Part shown: one piece after another, positions 61,939-64,000 of the stretch
Layout: every line of letters starts with the position of its first letter
Position numbering within the stretch: the stretch's first letter is position 1
Assembly (NCBI RefSeq): GCF_000245335.1
Contig: NZ_JH600284.1
Coordinates: 310,001-374,000, forward strand
Source: Bacillus mojavensis RO-H-1 = KCTC 3706
GTDB taxonomy: Bacteria > Bacillota > Bacilli > Bacillales > Bacillaceae
DNA length: 64,000 nucleotides
Direction of reading: 5' to 3'
Position numbers and translations under genes: made by a program
Notes under the pieces: model-generated
What the model was told of the DNA's origin: nothing
Databases searched by the model: none
Seen by the model: the letters and a program-made list of their open reading frames with translations, nothing else

Positions 61939-62886
61939 ATGATGGCTGAACCGCTATTTTTCAAGCCAGTTTTCAAAGAAAAGATTTGGGGCGGCACCGC
62001 TTTAACAGCTTTCGGCTATGACATTCCGTCAGAACGGACGGCAGAATGCTGGGCTTTTGCAGCACATCAAAATGGACAAAGCATTGTTCAAAACGGGATA
62101 TACAAGGGGCTTACGCTCAGCGAATTATGGGACCATCATCGGCATTTATTCGGACATCTGAAGGGGGACCGCTTCCCTCTTCTCACAAAAATACTGGATG
62201 CCAATCAAGACTTATCCGTTCAGGTGCATCCGAAAGATGAGTATGCAAAAATGCGCGAAAAAGGGGAGCTCGGAAAAACGGAATGCTGGTATATCATAGA
62301 CTGCCAAGAAGATGCAGAAATCGTTTATGGCCACAACGCAAAAACAAAGGAAGAACTGATCTCGATGATAGAAGTTGGAAAATGGGACGAACTCCTGCGC
62401 CGCGTAAAGGTAAAACCGGGGGATTTCTTCTATGTGCCAAGCGGCACCGTTCATGCGATTGGGAAAGGCATTCTCATTTTAGAAACGCAGCAGAATTCCG
62501 ATACTACCTACAGATTATATGATTATGGCCGAAAAGATACAGAAGGCAATTTTCGCGAGCTCCATTTGGAAAAGAGCATAGATGTGATAGACGTACCATT
62601 TGCACCGGATCAGCAAACGGTTCAATATGAACAAACAGATGATTTGCACAGAGCCGTATTGATAGAGTGCCCTTATTTTTCAGTGGAAAAGTGGGATTTA
62701 ACAGGATCAGCAAGTTTAAAACAGCAAAAATCATTCCATCTTGTCAGTGTCATCGAAGGAGAAGGCAGGATAATCTCCGGAGACCGTACATATGACTTTA
62801 AAAAAGGAGATCATATGTTGCTGCCTTACGGGTTTGGGGAATTCAAACTCACAGGGGATGCGGAGTGTATCGTATCTCATCTGTAA
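61939..62886 (+). CDS. manA: mannose-6-phosphate isomerase ManA
   Basis: This 315-residue zinc enzyme converts mannose-6-phosphate to fructose-6-phosphate, passing imported mannose to glycolysis. Zinc ligands are seen in DLSVQVHPKDEYA and in SGTVHAIGKGIL, and the active-site arginine region in TTYRLYDYGR. The longest frame starts at 61849 inside manP, but ATG 61939 behind GGGGAGG gives the known length. It directly follows manP; the yjdF gene that follows in 168 is absent. Confidence 0.93.
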   Translation: MMAEPLFFKPVFKEKIWGGTALTAFGYDIPSERTAECWAFAAHQNGQSIVQNGIYKGLTLSELWDHHRHLFGHLKGDRFPLLTKILDANQDLSVQVHPKDEYAKMREKGELGKTECWYIIDCQEDAEIVYGHNAKTKEELISMIEVGKWDELLRRVKVKPGDFFYVPSGTVHAIGKGILILETQQNSDTTYRLYDYGRKDTEGNFRELHLEKSIDVIDVPFAPDQQTVQYEQTDDLHRAVLIECPYFSVEKWDLTGSASLKQQKSFHLVSVIEGEGRIISGDRTYDFKKGDHMLLPYGFGEFKLTGDAECIVSHL

Positions 62887-63281
62887 AATAAAACTTTATA
62901 CCAATTTCATTTTTGATATAAAGAACGAACCAAAGTGATCTCATTTTGAGCTAAATGAATAGTTAAATATAAAAAGATACCACTGGTATCTTTTTTCACG
63001 CTTCAATCTTATTTGAGCAAAAGAGAAGGCGAAATGTGTTTCTGAATGATTTGTTTGTAAAAAAACAAGCTATCCTATTATAAACGCAGGTTTTTTATTT
63101 AATGTGCAAAATCATCTTTGGGTATGTCACGTTGGCTATTTCAAATGTGTCTTTCCCCAAACCTAACATTTGATCTGACAAGTTTTATAGGTAAGAATGG
63201 AAAGGATGATCTACATGAAATATGATAAAGTATTTTTAATGCGTTAGTTGTTGAAGGAATATTTTGATAAGAGGTGTATTT
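62887..63281. other. region between manA and ydeM
   Basis: It holds the manA terminator and AT-rich sequence. A 10-codon frame MKYDKVFLMR (63215-63247) with GAAAGGA upstream lies 35 bp before ydeM; it may be a chance frame. No other gene is seen. Confidence 0.55.
62971..62996. terminator. terminator of the man operon
   Basis: AAAAAGATACCA and TGGTATCTTTTTT form a perfect stem around one base (functionally a 3-base loop), usable on both strands. Confidence 0.88.
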
Positions 63282-63707
63282 ATGAAGTTTGATGAATTTG
63301 CGATTGGACAAGTATTTCATACAAAGTCTTTTAGGGTAACAAAAGAAAATGTAATGAGGTTTGCGGAAGAATTTGACCCTCAATATATGCATGTAGATGA
63401 GGAAAAAGCGAATCAAGGCAGATTTAATGGAATCATCGCTTCTGGGATACAAACGTTAGCCATTTCTTTTAAGCTGTGGATTGAAGAGGGTTACTATGGC
63501 GACGATATTATCGCTGGAACAGAGATGAATCATATTAAATTCATAAAACCCGTGTATCCAGACGATGAATTGCATTCAGTTGTTGAGGTGGTAGATAAGA
63601 AACCAAAGAAAAGTGGAACGGGAATACTTACTGTATTGATATTTACTTATAATCATAAAGAAGAGAAAGTATTTGAAGGTGAGTTATCAGTATTGATTAA
63701 GCAGTGA
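63282..63707 (+). CDS. ydeM: MaoC-like dehydratase YdeM
   Basis: This 141-residue hot-dog-fold protein is of the MaoC/(R)-specific enoyl-CoA hydratase group. The hydratase motif is visible as FAEEFDPQYMHVDEEKANQG, with the Asp and His that activate water, followed by RFNGIIASGIQTLA. The frame opens at TTG 63264, but ATG 63282 behind GAGGTG gives the length I recall for YdeM. In 168 ydeM follows ydeL directly; here about 10 kb intervenes. Confidence 0.86.
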   Translation: MKFDEFAIGQVFHTKSFRVTKENVMRFAEEFDPQYMHVDEEKANQGRFNGIIASGIQTLAISFKLWIEEGYYGDDIIAGTEMNHIKFIKPVYPDDELHSVVEVVDKKPKKSGTGILTVLIFTYNHKEEKVFEGELSVLIKQ

Positions 63708-63787
63708 CTAATGTAACATTAAAGGCTTCTCATCATCAACTACCTATTGATATGGATATCAATGTTAAAGGCTCATCTTAGAAAGAA

Positions 63788-63817
63788 ACATACCAAATCA
63801 TATTGGTATGTTTTTTT
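63788..63817. terminator. terminator after ydeM
   Basis: A perfect 9-bp stem ACATACCAA/TTGGTATGT with a 6-base loop is followed by T residues. Confidence 0.85.
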
Positions 63818-63914
63818 CTTCATGCATTTTTTTATGGAACCTGTCATTCCTGCAATGACAGAAAGCAGAGTACCGATACCTTGCATCAAGGCGGTAAAGA
63901 AAAGAAAATTAGAA

Positions 63915-64000
63915 CTATTTAATCTCCTTTACCACCTTCATTTTGCTTCCTTTTATGTAGGTGAAACACACCCCGCAGACAGTAACTATTCCGCCTAGCA
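63915..64000 (-). CDS. 3' end of an unidentified minus-strand gene (cut by window edge)
   Basis: The minus strand is open from the edge and reads LGGIVTVCGVCFTYIKGSKM and then KVVKEIK before TAG. A hydrophobic stretch followed by a basic tail is what the last helix of an EamA-type transporter looks like, but 27 residues cannot prove it. It does not fit ydeN, the gene expected here in 168. Confidence 0.35.
   Translation of the reverse strand, partial: LGGIVTVCGVCFTYIKGSKMKVVKEIK

Noticed and set aside
63747..63998. 83-codon plus-strand frame at the right edge
   Set aside because: It runs through the ydeM terminator hairpin and overlaps a better minus-strand C-terminal frame.

Overview
The window is chromosomal DNA from a low-GC Gram-positive rod of the Bacillus subtilis group. 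Gene order from ydbJ through cshA, the rsbRA-sigB-rsbX operon, tex, sprT and the trnS tRNA cluster is the B. subtilis order, and the proteins look near-identical to that species. The order diverges from strain 168 as I remember it after the tRNA-Leu(GAG) gene. There is no ICEBs1 there, and between rsbX and tex the ydcF-ydcG-ydcH genes are absent. A close relative of B. subtilis 168, rather than 168 itself, is the best reading.

Bases 1-24000 are conserved core: an ABC exporter (ydbJK), ydbL, ydbM, the Fur-controlled fbpA-fbpB small proteins, a cation exporter, a thioredoxin-like protein, the cell-wall enzymes Ddl, MurF and Alr, the DEAD-box helicase CshA with a long structured leader, the PH-domain pair YdbS/YdbT, a rhomboid protease, AcpS, the YdcC lipoprotein, the NdoAI/NdoA (EndoA) toxin-antitoxin pair, the whole SigmaB partner-switching operon, Tex, the tiny CmpA and SprT. 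Bases 23996-24711 hold seven tRNA genes (Asn, Ser, Glu, Gln, Lys, Leu, Leu) behind two consensus SigmaA promoters.

Bases 24712-50800 are accessory DNA built up at the tRNA-Leu(GAG) gene. Its 3' end recurs as a perfect 49-bp copy at 37557 and as a decayed copy at 50709, each followed by a related terminator, so two stacked islands are likely. The first carries a broken conjugation lysozyme (CwlT-like), an oxidoreductase, a luciferase-like monooxygenase, an Lrp regulator, a metallo-beta-lactamase-fold hydrolase, an MFS pump and a cell-envelope cluster. That cluster has an LCP transferase, a polysaccharide deacetylase, and an operon of response regulator, sensor kinase and membrane-anchored beta-propeller. 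The second carries a fatty-acid desaturase, two cold-shock genes in a tandem repeat of about 955 bp, a CarD regulator whose ribosome-binding site lies in a 17-bp perfect hairpin, ydeI, ydeJ, a MarR/YczE divergent pair, paiA-paiB and ydeA. Many remnants lie between: LXG toxin pieces, MFS pieces, a TorD-like piece, an FMN-reductase piece and a transporter with one stop codon.

Bases 50900-63700 return to the ydeK, ydeL, ydeM order but with about 10 kb between ydeL and ydeM. That insert holds arsR-arsI (organoarsenical detoxification), a YitT-family membrane protein, a streptogramin B lyase with its catalytic residues intact, a BltD-type polyamine acetyltransferase, and the complete mannose operon manR-manP-manA with two matching 26-bp putative ManR sites and a cre site. 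The window ends in the 3' end of an unidentified minus-strand gene.
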